From Buddleja alternifolia (lineage: Eukaryota; Streptophyta; Magnoliopsida; Lamiales; Scrophulariaceae), in contig CM033400.1 of NCBI GenBank assembly GCA_019426215.1, positions 14,802,568 to 14,866,567 of the forward strand: a DNA stretch of 64,000 nucleotides, given 5' to 3'. The notes under the pieces are model-generated. The model ran no database searches. It saw only the letters and a list, made by a program, of their open reading frames with translations, and was not told the DNA's origin. Positions 1 to 10,317 of the stretch are shown piece by piece (positions within the stretch are counted from its first letter, which is position 1; each line of letters begins with the position of its first letter). A program made the translations under genes and the position numbers.

Positions 1-768
1 GTCTGTCTTTTGTGGCCCTTTTTGCTTGCGAATCACAGGAGCTTTTCCTTTTCCTTTATCGACACCACCCTGAGCTCCAAGCTCGCCAGCCTGCTCCTTG
101 GTTTTTCTCTTCTTATTCTTCGCTCGTTTGGGCCCAGAAGTGATAACCAAAGCAGTCTCTTTTCCCTTTAGCTTCAATTGAGATTGTGCAGTGTTTAATT
201 TGTTCATTAGCCCAGCTAAGTTGCATTAAATCTCATTGCAATTGCAGTTGATGACGACTTGGGAAAAACAGTCAGGAAGGGACTGCAAGATAAGATCGGT
301 CTGAAGTTTCGGGTTCATTGTAAAATCGAGAGCTTCCAATCTCTCGATCCTCGATATCATTTTGAGGACATGATCCCCAACCTTCTCCCCTTCTCTCATT
401 TTGGCTCCGAAGAGCTCTTTAGATATTTCATATCTAGTAGTCCTACTGTGCTCACCATAGAGCTCGACCAAGTGCGCCAAGATAGCCCTCGCTGTGGTAA
501 TCTTGTCATGGGACCTCTGTAGCTCATTCGTCATAGAGCCAAGAATGTACCCACGCACTCGGACGTAGTCCTTTACCCATTTTTCATGAGCTTGGACTTC
601 TTCTTCATTGACACGTGTTCTGGCAGGTGGAACAGGGATATCAGTGTCCAACACGTATCCTAGAGACTCCATATTGAGAAATATTCTCAAATTCCTTAGG
701 CAATCCATGTAGTTGGGTCCGGTAAGGATATTCTTTTCGAGTAATACGAAAAGTGGGTTGATTGTCAT
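1..768 (-). pseudogene. Copia gag (UBN2-like), interrupted, truncated by window edge
   Basis: This is the capsid/nucleocapsid precursor of copia-1. The start is the ATG at 768-766, giving MTINPLF; upstream codons are open but only encode hydrophobic leader sequence. The N-terminal half has the hallmarks of plant copia gag (UBN2 family): LTGPNYMDCLRNLRIFL near residue 15, then an LVELYGEHSRTTRYEI segment. The frame continues to base 1 but holds one in-frame TAA at 228-226. Downstream it is lysine-rich (GPKRAKNKKRK), as is usual before the zinc knuckle, which would lie outside the window. No frameshift is seen, so one nonsense change may be the only lesion in this part. Confidence 0.85.
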
Positions 769-983
769 TTTGAAAAACGAGAGAGATAAAAAAAATAACT
801 GCAAAAAATAAACCAAACTTAATTAGATTATTGGACTAAACTAAGACCAAGTTTAAAATCAAGGACTTCAACTTATAACTTGGCTCCCACTACATTTTTC
901 GAAATTTCACACTCCCACTGTGAAAAGACGGAAGCGATCGTTGATGAAAACTTCGTGGTGGGGATTGAGTTCTTTAATTAATA

Positions 984-1215
984 TAATGGATGGCAACCCA
1001 TTAACGATATTTGATCCATTACTTAATTAAAGTGATGTCAAACATCAGTCTATCAAATAGACGGTTCAATCATATTTATCCCATAATCCACAAAAACCGC
1101 AACCCTTTAATGATTTATTGGTAATGTGGACTATATAAGTTCATTCCCACTCACTCATCATAATCTAACATTTGAATTTCACCTTGCAACCCTTTAACGA
1201 TATTTGGGGTGAAAT
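984..1215 (-). other. Three consecutive stem-loops with a shared loop sequence in copia-1 leader
   Basis: Three inverted repeats follow one another. The first has stem 984-991/1014-1021 (TAATGGAT/ATCCATTA). The second has 1087-1092/1125-1130 (TCCACA/TGTGGA) plus an inner ACC/GGT at 1096-1098/1120-1122. The third has 1176-1183/1208-1215 (ATTTCACC/GGTGAAAT). The loops are 21-24 nt and nearly the same, with plus-strand consensus GCAACCCTTTAACGATAT, while the stems differ. The same three-unit array with similar spacing occurs in copia-2. An RNA structure is inferred; its function is unknown. Confidence 0.75.
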
Positions 1216-2297
1216 ATGTCTCGATTAAGGCATCTAATGCACTTAATGAAATTCTAGAACTAAATCTTGATACATGACCCCCACTTACTGGGAAAATGCC
1301 ACATATGGATTTAATCTTTGATCTTATCAAGTTTAGTAGAGGGAAAGGATGCCTAGCACCCCTTACTAACTTAGTATAATTTTTATTTGGGAAAATTCAT
1401 GTTCTAAACATTTAATTCGTCTCACTTTGCACATTTACCAAATTTATATAGCGCATATTGATAACACACATGCTTCATACAACAAATGAACATGCATCGA
1501 AAGTAATAATACAACACACAAGTCTATGGGCTTTTATCTAGAGGGCCCAAGCCAATGAGCCATCATAAAATTGAAAAAGAAAAGTCTAGCTAATCTTGGT
1601 GGACTCCAAGCTTCTCTTCTTTTGCATGATCTCCATCTTGAAAGGCCTATTCTATTTCTATTTATTACAAGAGGTAATTTAAAACCTATACATAAATCTA
1701 GAAATAAAATAAAATGGGCTCAAACCGGCCTTTACAACCCATCAAAAGAAATACATAATCAAAAGAAGCAATCTAAGCCCATAGACATATGTCACAATCA
1801 CATAATACATGCTCGCGATAAATAAAGCACTTATGTTGGTGATTAATAAAAATTAATTAGTTCAATTTAATTAATTTCCATAATAAAATTCCAAATTTTA
1901 TTGATTCATATGAAAATAATCCTATTTATGAGAATTCTTTATTTAAATAAATAACTTAATAAATAAAATTCTCCAAGAGTTTATTAATTAATTATTTCAT
2001 TCAAATAAAGATCAATAAAAACTATATTGGACTTAATTTTATCAAAATTAAATTACCAACCATTGGCATATTCAAAATTAATTAATTAGGCCCAATAACT
2101 AATTTATTGAATTATCCACAATTTTAATCAAAACAATTTGGGCCCATTTTTAATTAAATCCGGGTCATCATCCTTTTGACCCACTCGGATAACTAAAATA
2201 GCCCAAACACCTATTCAATTAAAATTTGGACCTTAGAAAAATATAATCCGACCCATTAGGGCCCGAGTCACGAAAACCCGGGCCCCGAAACAGGTCT

Positions 2298-2342
2298 GTG
2301 CGCTGGGCGCATGGCACGGTGTATGCCGTGCACCCAGCGCAC
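2298..2342. other. GC-rich hairpin in copia-1 leader
   Basis: The outer stem GTGCGCTGGG (2298-2307) pairs with CCCAGCGCAC (2333-2342). An inner stem GCACGG (2314-2319) pairs with CCGTGC (2326-2331). All 16 base pairs are perfect, with a 5-base bulge on one side. It lies about 370 bases downstream of the primer site in the element's transcript. Confidence 0.8.
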
Positions 2343-2440
2343 GATTTAATCGTGCTTGGCCGCACGCCCAGCGTCAAGCCTGGCCCTCTGACCGGCTTCG
2401 TGAAATGGCACGTCATTGGGGGCCCACCCAGTGTGCGCAG

Positions 2441-2479
2441 TGCGCAACGGGAGGCCGAAAAGGCCTCCTATTGCGCGCA
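2441..2479. other. Second GC-rich hairpin in copia-1 leader
   Basis: TGCGCAA and GGGAGGCC on the left (2441-2456) pair with GGCCTCC and TTGCGC on the right (2462-2476), around a short A-rich loop (GAAAA). It lies about 100 bases from the first hairpin, between it and the primer site. Confidence 0.75.
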
Positions 2480-2711
2480 CAGCGCTCAGACTGCGCACGT
2501 GTTTTGCGTCACGCTCGTCTCAGGGTTATAATTCTTCGATTCTCTTAAAATTTATATGCTCAGATTCGCAACTAATTGAACTACAACGTTCATGAGAAAA
2601 ATGCAGCGAGATTCATAATATTTGCATATGAAAAACACGTTCAAAGCAGGCCTCAGAAACACAAAAAAAACAGTCAATCACATAAGCAATTAAACACAGA
2701 ATTCAGAGATT

Positions 2712-2724
2712 GGCTCTGATACCA
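2712..2724 (-). other. Primer-binding site of copia-1 (initiator tRNA-Met type)
   Basis: The minus strand reads TGGTATCAGAGCC two bases after the LTR end. This is the standard plant copia site complementary to the 3' end of tRNA-Met. Confidence 0.93.
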
Positions 2725-2725
2725 C

Positions 2726-4332
2726 TGTTGGGAATTATATGAATAAAATGCAGAAGAAAGTAAATTTAATTCCCAAAGCCCGAATCATCTCTAATCCTCG
2801 TGTTTAATTGTATATAGAAAATTATCGTTCTCGCATATGTTGATTTCTGAACGTGATCCTTTTCTCTAACGCCGAATTTGCCAACGTCTCTAATTCGTCA
2901 CGCCGGAATCAAAAACGAAAAACTCCTCCTTTCTTCCTTGTCAAAGACGGCTAGAGAGAGAGAGAGAGGTGGGAGACATTTTCTTGGAGTGAAAATTATG
3001 TAAGTTGTCTTGTGTTATTTTTCACCTTGTGATATATTTATATCATTATGAAATAATAACACTAGCATGCAAGAGCCCTATTTGGGCGTCTATTTGGCCG
3101 CCCCTTAGTGGGCTCAGAAGCCTTCGAGCTTTCGTCTTGCTTGCTAATTAATTAATCGGATAATTTATTTGTCCAATAAATAAATTGATAATCCAATTAA
3201 TTCAATTCCTAATTAATTTATAATTCAATTTCTCCAAGAAATTAATTAACTCATTAATTTAATTAATTAATTAAATTATCCAATAATTAATTAATTAATT
3301 AATTACGGCATCCAATGCCATGAATTTCTCGCAAGTCTTTTTCCCATGTTTTTCCTTTTGCACTTCCTTTAAGCGCGACTCTTTAGGTTCGTCTCAAAAG
3401 GCAATTGGGAGGAATCCAAAGGGGTGTGAGTGACACCTAGCTAGTCTAATAGCTCACACCGTAACCCAATTGAGAACGAATGAATAGGATCATTCCAAAC
3501 CTTTACGCCGTGAATACCGTACGTGTATAAACCTATTATTCTTATATCCCAGTCAAGTAAGAGTCATGGTTTAAAGTCAAACTCATATAACTTGACCATA
3601 TGCCTAAGCTCATAATAAGTCGAGGTATTTAAATGCTTTGGCCAAAGACTTTCATCCTCACTTATTCATGATCGCATAGGGTATTTTACTCATTCACTTA
3701 TGAGAGAATAAATTTCATATTGCAAATCAATTAACAATGCTACCTGCCCATCAAGTCGCACTTCGAGGTCGATTCCACCAACAGGTGATTTGAATCTAAC
3801 TACTCTAATGACAGACTTGACGTCACAAGTACATCTTCAACTCGATTTCTCAAGTCAGAGGTTCCCACGTACCTATCACTACTTATCAATTTCATCATTG
3901 ACTGTCAATGAGTGAATTACCCATGTGATGAACTGATGCGAGCCGTGTTCGAACATATCAGTCCAATTGACACGTCTATGATATAAGTTCCCACTACCAT
4001 TTCCATAGTGTACGACTGGCACTTTCTCTGTCGAAACTTACATCATACAAGTTTTTATTCACTATTGATGCCCAATCAATATTTCTTAGACTTGCGAACC
4101 CTTCTGGATGTCAAGGGTCAAACCATTCTAGTGCCTTTCCTCCTATCCCATAGGAGGTAGAAGGTTCGCCTTGTCATCAAGGACTTTACGTTGTTTATTC
4201 ACACCTTATAAATGCCTATAAGAAAACAACAATCAACTGCCTTATATTAATAGAAAAACCATAGTTTAGTTACAATGTTTATACCCTATAAATCTATTCT
4301 TTTTATGGCATTCGAGGGCATATACTCTAACA
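2726..4332 (-). repeat. 5' LTR of copia-1, 1607 bp
   Basis: On the minus strand it begins TGTTAGAGTATATGCCC, a start common to plant copia LTRs, and ends CCCAACA next to the primer site. At 1.6 kb it is long for a copia LTR. It contains AT-rich TTAATTAA runs (about 3140-3310) and a short GA microsatellite (about 2952-2968). The partner LTR is outside the window. Confidence 0.88.
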
Positions 4333-5395
4333 GACCCTTCCCACCACCACCCTCGTGCCCACTCCTAACCGCCCCCACTCCACTCTTAAAACCTCAAAAC
4401 TCCCCTGATTTCCATCGCCTCACCCCTGTGGAAATCCAAGACTGCCGTTCTAAAGGCCTCCGCTTTAGTTGTGACGAGCAATATCAGCCCGGACATAAAT
4501 GTAAATCCCCACAATTCCTCACTCTCATCAGCCCGAATAATTTCGAGCCCACCGGACCCCTCCTTAGTCTCTCCAATCAACCCGCTTCCGACCTCGCAAC
4601 CCATATCCTTGACCCCATCCAAGATCAACCCCCTTTCCCACCCTTTCCCACATTATTACTCCCTCGGGATGACTCAGTCGATCCTTCCTTCCACCTATCC
4701 ATGGCTTCCTATGTCGGCCTCCCTACCCCCAAAACCTTACGTGTCAATTGCTTGATAGCCGGGCACCAATTTCCCGTGCTCATTGACTCCGGTAGCACTC
4801 ATAATATCATTCAACCATATGTCGCGGAGTTTTTGCACCTGCCTATTCAGCCCGTGCCCAATTTCCACGTGATGGTGGGCAATGGTAAGCACTTAGAATG
4901 CCATGGACGCTGCTTTGTTGTGGAAATCAGCCTTTCCACTGCCCGGTTCATGCTGTCCCTTCTTGTTCTCCCTATCCAGGGTGCCGACATAGTGTTGGGC
5001 ATTGAATGGTTGCACACTCTCGGCCCGATTACTGCTGATTTTTCCATTCCTTCCATGAGCTTCACCCACAATAATAGTTTCATTCACTTATCTGGAAATC
5101 CATCCATTACCGCCGCCTCCCCCACTCAAATCAACAGAATGATTCACACCGAGTCGATTGCTTCACTTCTCTCCCTCTCTTTCAACACACCACCATCACA
5201 TCTGCCTACATCCGTACCCTCCAACCCCAACACTCACCCTGCCATCCAACCCCTCCTGAACGAATTCGAAACCCTTTTCCAAACACCCACTTCGTTACCC
5301 CCACCCACCCACATGACCACCACATACATCTCCAACCCCACTCTCAACCCGTCAATGTTAAACCTTACCGTTATCCCCACTATCAAAAAGAAGTG
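4333..5395 (+). pseudogene. E gag C-terminus and aspartic protease
   Basis: The frame enters from the copia-1 junction with a proline-rich gag tail, then a degenerate zinc knuckle (CDEQYQPGHKC, about 4470-4505) and a retropepsin-like protease with the active-site motif LIDSGSTHNII at about 4777-4809 and a later GADIVLGIEWL. Retropepsin cleaves the gag-pol polyprotein in the particle. The frame closes with a stop at 5394-5396 just before RT; RT sequence carries on in another frame, so at least one indel separates them. The N-terminal gag is missing because copia-1 inserted there. Confidence 0.82.
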
Positions 5396-5396
5396 A

Positions 5397-7725
5397 TGTC
5401 CCAATTAATTACTGATATGTTACGCGGTGGCATCATAACACCCAGTCGCAGCCCCTTCTCCTCTCCAGTCCTCCTTGTACGCAAAACCGATGGAACATGG
5501 CGGTTCTGTGTTGATAGGTGTGAGATTTACATGTTTTAGAGCCTTATATTTATGTTATTTACATTGGTTTATGCATGATTTATGCCACATATGCGTTTAA
5601 TTTGTGTGCTTATTGAGTAAAGGTGGAAAATCATTGCAATTGAGGAAAAATGGACGGAAATGCAGAATTTCGGAGTATTTATAGATGAAATTTGACAAAT
5701 ATTTCTTCTATAAAGTTGTAGACCTCTGTCTTAGTATCATGTGGCAACTTGAATCACCCAAATTGGAGGTCTGTGGAGAACGTTATGAAGGAAACAAGAT
5801 TGCTGCGCAGAAGGCAAAATGTTATTGTTCCTAACGTTCGATTGTTAGCTTGTGGATGTTCGAACATTGCATCTGATGGGAAAAACAGCAGATTTTTGGA
5901 AATTTCCAATTCTAATTCAAGTTGGAGTCTTCCCCTTCCACCCTTATATATATCACATCAGTTCTCTAGGGTTAAGGAGACAAAAATACACATAGAATAG
6001 AGCCCTAATGGGGTTTAGACATAGTTTTTACATATTCATGAAGATTTTCAAAAACCTTTGAAGGTGAAGAAATCAAGAAGTATGGAAGAGATGAAGATCG
6101 AAGTTCAACCATCAAAAATAAGAGAGAGTTTATTAGATTCAGATTTGTTTTTGTCTATGAATATGAATCTTAATTTAAGTTTCTATCTTTTATCTTTTAT
6201 CTTTTATGATGAATTAGATTCTTCGAACTAAGGCCATGTTGAGGCTAAATTATGATATTTGAGTTATAAATTGTGTTTTTCATATTAATTCTATTGTTGC
6301 TTTGTGTATTGATTTTGTGCTTTAATTCCAATCATATGTTTGATCACCATATGCTTGCTAATTAGCTTAATTTATTCATTCGAGAGAATATAAGTTAGGG
6401 TTCAAAGAAATCATCACATCATCCGAAAAACATGAGGAATTGCTCCTAGAGATAGGTATAGATTTTTGGGTGCTGTTAGCCGGATTTATTCGGGGAAATT
6501 CTAAAACGTGAATGCATGATTAATGATTTGATTCTCGGATAGACGTATTTAGAGAACCATCACTTAGTCATAAGATTATTACAGCCGAGGCATCGCGTAG
6601 TAATTAATTAAGGAATTTCCACCAAAGCAACAGTAATCTAATAATATGATAACGTGATTTTAACAAGAATTAATTAAATTATGCCCACTCATGTATCTTA
6701 GTTGCTCTCTTCCATAGCTATCATGATTTCGACATCTTATTTCTTGTATCTTGCTTCCATAATATTTGAGTTAATTCTTGTTTTAGTTTATTTTATTGCT
6801 TTTAAAATTTTTAAATCTTTAGTTTTAGTTTAATTATTGCTTGCTTTAAATTCAAAAAGTCTAAAATACAAGTCTTTGTGGGATCGACAATCCGGACTTA
6901 AAAATCCACTTTATTCACACGACCAGTCCACTTGCTGTTTCAAACACGTAAGGATTTTTCGTGTTATGTGTCGATTACTGAGCCCTCAATGCCATCACTG
7001 TTCGGAATCGCTTCCCCATACCCACTGTTGATGAGTTGTTAGACGAGTTACGAGGAGCCATCGTGTTCTCAAAAATTGACTTGCTATCGGGCTACCACCA
7101 AATCAGATTCATCCCGCATGATACCCAAAAAACGGCATTTCATACTCGCGATGGCCATTATGAATTTTTGGTCATGCCATTCGGTTTATCTAACGCTCCT
7201 TCAACTTTTCAGGCAGCGATGAATGATTTTTTTCACGACTATCTCCGTAAATTCGTTCTCTTTTTTTTCGACGACATACTTGTTTACAGTGAGGACTTGA
7301 CTTCCCATCTTGTTCACTTGAGCCAAGTTTTCTGAATTTTATTAGCCCATGTTTACTGCCAAGCTCTCCAAATGTGTGTTTGCGGTTTCTCGCATTCATT
7401 ACTTGGGCCACGTAATCTCTGGCTCAGTTGTTAGCGTTGATATGGCCAAAATTCAATCCATTCTCGATTGGCATGTTCCTACAACAGTTTCGGCACTCCG
7501 TGGGTTCTTGAGTTTAACCGGCTATTACCGCATATTCGTTCATCATTATGCTCAAATTGCCTCCCCACTCACTGATTTGTTGCATGCCAGCAAGTTTGAA
7601 TGGGATACCAAATCACAGCAATCCTTCGACACTCTCAAAACCAAAATGACCACAGTTCCAGTCCTCGCCTTGCCTGACTTTTCAGCCTCTTTTGATATCA
7701 CTACTGCCGTGGGCGCCGTCCTCTT
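5397..7725 (+). pseudogene. E reverse transcriptase, split by a solo LTR; RNase H deleted
   Basis: The fingers region (GGIITPSRSPFSSPVLLVRK) lies at about 5425-5506. It resumes after the solo LTR at 6967, giving [13 protein letters not shown], then [26 protein letters not shown] and the catalytic FFDDILVY at about 7264-7290. A 1-base frameshift near 7335-7349 precedes the connection domain (KCVFAVSRIHYLGHVIS; GFLSLTGYYRIFV). The frame then passes from the start of RNase H (about 7695-7725, AVGAVL) straight into the integrase zinc region. Roughly 150 residues of RNase H usual in gypsy are therefore missing. A nonsense codon TGA lies at about 6978. Confidence 0.85.
5512..6966 (+). repeat. Solo LTR of an Athila-like gypsy family, inserted in E RT
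   Basis: It begins TGATAGGTGTGAG and ends TTTTCGTGTTA, flanked by the 5-base duplication TGTGT (5507-5511 and 6967-6971). Its ends resemble the LTR of element B (start TGATAAGAGGCG, end AGCGTGTCA). Inside it shares blocks such as the ATGCCACA..GCGTTTAAT region and the later GGATCGACAATCCGGACTT region. No internal domain is present, so it is a product of LTR-LTR recombination. The small open frames inside it are not genes. Confidence 0.88.
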
Positions 7726-8444
7726 TTGATCACTGAGTTTCACTCATCTCCCATGGGGAGGCACTTGGGTATCAAAGGAACTTTAAGCCGCCTTTCGGCT
7801 CTCTTCTATTGGCCTCAAATGCGTAAAACTGTACGTGAATTCATTGCTGCCTGCCACCCTTGCCAACACAACAAGTACCTCACTACCAAACCTTATGGGC
7901 TCCTTCAACCATTACCCATTCCTGAACATGTTTGGGAAGATATATCAATGGATTTCATCACCTCCCTTCCCAATTCCAGTGGCAAAATAGCAATCTGGGT
8001 CGTTGTCAACCGTTTAAGCAAATTCGCTCATTTCATCCTTCTCCCTCCCAAATACACCGCCCCATATCTCGCATCCATCTTCCTCACCGACCTTTACAAA
8101 ATCCATGGTCTCCCTAAACGTATTGTCTCCGACTGCGACCCTCTCTTTCTCAGCCAATTCTGGAAAGCCCTTCGCCATCACCTCGGTACCTCACTACATT
8201 ACAGCAGCTCATATCATCCTCAAACCGACGGCCAAACCGAAGTTGTTAATCGCTCACTCGAATGCTACCAATGTTGTTTCACGTCGGATCACCCCACGCA
8301 ATGGACCCGTTTCCTCCACCACGCCTAGTACTGGTACAACACCATTTCAGACACCGCGATCGGAATGTCCCCTTACCAAGCCCTCTTCGGCTGAGCTCCA
8401 ATCACAATACCCACTTACACCCCCGACACCTCCCCCATTGCTGC
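7726..8444 (+). pseudogene. E integrase, zinc and catalytic domains
   Basis: An HHCC-type zinc region (HSSPMGRHLG...CHPCQHNK, about 7740-7875) is followed by the catalytic core. The D,D,E triad can be placed in SMDFITSLP (about 7950), VSDCDPLF (about 8125) and DGQTEVVNR (about 8230), all intact. A TAG at about 8326 stands where a tryptophan is usual, and a TGA lies near 8393. The core ends at 8444 because element D inserted; the C-terminal part is at 57013. Integrase would join element cDNA into host chromatin, but this copy is non-functional as read. Confidence 0.87.
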
Positions 8445-9222
8445 TGTTTACACCATAAAATAATTTGAGCTTTCGAAATACAGAGCCCAAATAACCCAAA
8501 CTGTAGAAATTCGAAAAGAAGGAAATTGGGTCCACAGAAAATGGCAGCTCGAGTCAAGTGCTCGAGCGCTCTAGCTCGAGCATTTCAGTGGAATTACTCT
8601 GCTCGAGCAAGTTGAGGATGGTTGAAAGCGGTTCCCGAAGAAAAGGAACATGGGTTCCTTGAAAATATTTGAAAGAGCAGTTGAAGACGGTTAAAGGCGG
8701 TTCCCGAAGAAAAGGAACGTGGGTTCCTCAAAGACTCTTATATATACGAGCCGCGGAGAAGAGAAAAAGACATCACAAGATCATCAAACTTCTGCAATTT
8801 CGTTTTCTTAGAATTAACTCTAGTCTTAGGAGTAGTTTTAGCGAAATGTAGGAGTAGATCGTAGCGTAAATTAGGAGTAGCTGTAATGTAATTTAGTGTA
8901 GATTCGATGGCATTTGCCTTCAAGACTTGTATCAGCATTCGATTGCCTGTAATTTTTCAGAATTGAAGAATCTCATGGAAGTATAAATTATCTCATATCC
9001 ATATTTAAGTATCGATAGGTAATTTGTATCTTGATTTGAGTTTTTCATTCGTCATTCTCATACTCGAAATGAACAACTAAAATGTCAATTAAAGACATGA
9101 ACCACCGTTTAGCGTATCGAACGCAGGGGTTGAAAGATAATTCTAAGTTGTGAATTATCAAGGGACTTGGATCGAACATTCGAAATCCTTCCCTAGGCTA
9201 GTTTGTTTGAAAACACGATACA
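8445..9222 (+). repeat. 5' LTR of D, 778 bp
   Basis: It matches 56223-57012 over its whole length with scattered substitutions and small indels. It contains a cluster of CTCGAG-type words (about 8547-8610), a TATATATA-like site at about 8740 and a direct duplication of a segment with GGTTCCCGAAGAAAAGGAAC (8628-8650 and 8699-8720). Confidence 0.93.
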
Positions 9223-9228
9223 AATTTT

Positions 9229-9246
9229 TGGCGACCACAGTGGGAG
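9229..9246 (+). other. Primer-binding site of D
   Basis: TGGCGACCACAGTGGGAG follows the LTR end after six bases. The TGGCGAC start and position are typical of gypsy primer sites. I do not assign the tRNA. Confidence 0.8.
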
Positions 9247-10250
9247 TTAGTCGAACGCTCGTTTTATTATGGGAAACAATGGCTTCTCGAATATGCCGAT
9301 AAGTCAAGGAAGTTTTACGTTCCCAAATAATATCCAAGTACCATATGCAGGAGGGGCAAGTTGTGCCCGATGCCCATATGGGAGGAAGTATTAGGGGGGA
9401 ATTCTTTGATACCTAAATCAGGTCGAAATGATTATTGAGAGGATGTACAGGCTTGGTTTTCGAAGAAACAATAGGTAAATGCCAGGAAAATTGAAAACTC
9501 ATCTGAAAGAGTTATGAAGAAATTTGTACAAATCGAAATGGATCAATCTTAATATTTCGAATTATATTTTTAAAATTGGTATTTATGTGTAGTTTCAAAC
9601 ATTCGGTAAAGTACTTCGAAATGCATGATTATTTGATACAAATCTTGGGCATCCTCGCAATCCAAGATATGTGCTCGAGGGCTTGAGGAACGAAATGGAA
9701 CTGGTTGTGAAGGGCAAGAATTCGGGGATTTACCATTAATCGAATCTTAATTGAAGGGGTAAACTCGAGAAAATGAAAGAAATAATTTTTCTGCGATTTT
9801 CTCAGTGATCTCTGTTTACTCGAAAGGCGAATCAAAGAGGATGGCTGAGAGATGCTCGAATTGAAGGTTCGAAACAGTACTGACAAAAAGTATATAAAAT
9901 TCTCTCTATTTTCATTTCCATGGACAGAAGAAACTACTCTACTACCACCACAAATGCCTTTTCCTCTTCCTCAAAGAAACCTTACGACGACGTCGTATTA
10001 TCCGGCGGCGAAAACAAGAATTTCGTAGGAATGTTGACGTGGTGGTGCCTTATGAGGAGTTGGTTAGTGGTGCTGCGATGAAAATTGAGACGCGGGTTCG
10101 AGCAGATGACGAAAAAGTATCATGTTCTCTGAATTCTTCAGGAAAGACCAAAATGCCCTCCATATCCAACCTCTCGAAAGTGCCACATCATCATTCGAAT
10201 CTAAATAAGTAAGGATCCCAGGCGCTCAAGGTTTCCAAGTTTTGCTTCTA
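9247..10250 (+). other. Internal region of D, left part; possible gag and host-derived remnants
   Basis: A short open stretch starts at ATG 9270 (MGNNGFSNMPISQG...) and is followed near 9427 by residues resembling the IERMYRLGFRR part of gypsy gag; both are too short to be sure. A second open stretch begins at about 9919 (MDRRNYSTTTT...KKPYDDVVLSGG) and continues after a frame change to about 10208. It looks like former coding sequence, perhaps host-derived, but I do not recognise it. The rest has no clear content. Confidence 0.45.
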
Positions 10251-10317
10251 ATATATATATATATATATTAAAGTAGGTAGGCTATGGCAGGATATATATA
10301 TATATATATATATATAT
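10251..10317 (+). repeat. TA-repeat block of D, copy 1
   Basis: Two (TA)n runs surround the words AAAGTAGGTAGGCTATGGCAGG. Related blocks occur at 19434-19523 and 55478-55548. In D without its insertions these three blocks are adjacent, so they were a tandem array. Element A inserted directly after this copy. Confidence 0.8.

Larger units (their letters stand above)
769..2711 (-). other. copia-1 leader (5' UTR), about 1.9 kb
   Basis: This is the non-coding stretch between primer site and gag on the minus strand. Its gag-proximal third (about 880-1420) aligns by eye with copia-2 at about 59560-60060, including paired GTGGGAG motifs (about 885 and 915) and three repeated stem-loops. The middle (about 1560-2260) is AT-rich with many TTAATTAA-like runs. 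The LTR-proximal part (2280-2530) is GC-rich and holds two strong hairpins. No credible coding frame was seen. Confidence 0.75.
1..4332 (-). mobile_element. copia-1: Ty1/copia retrotransposon, 5' half, minus strand
   Basis: Read on the minus strand, a long LTR (2726-4332) is followed by a tRNA-Met type primer site (2712-2724), a leader of about 1.9 kb and a gag frame that runs off the window at base 1. The LTR begins TGTTAGAG and ends CCCAACA. It sits inside the gag region of gypsy element E, so it is younger than E. The 3' part, with pol and the second LTR, is outside the window, so the TSD cannot be confirmed; the candidate is GACCC at 4333-4337. The leader is homologous to that of copia-2 at the right end of the window. 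Confidence 0.9.
4333..8444 (+). mobile_element. Element E, left part: chromodomain-type Ty3/gypsy
   Basis: The order is gag zinc knuckle, protease, RT and integrase core on the plus strand, the order expected of gypsy. The integrase is cut at 8444 by element D and resumes at 57013 with the same TSD (GCTGC), ending in a chromodomain. The 5' LTR and most of gag lie left of copia-1 and are not visible. Lesions include a frameshift between protease and RT, an RNase H deletion near 7725, nonsense codons and a solo-LTR insertion. It is the oldest recognisable layer here. Confidence 0.9.
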
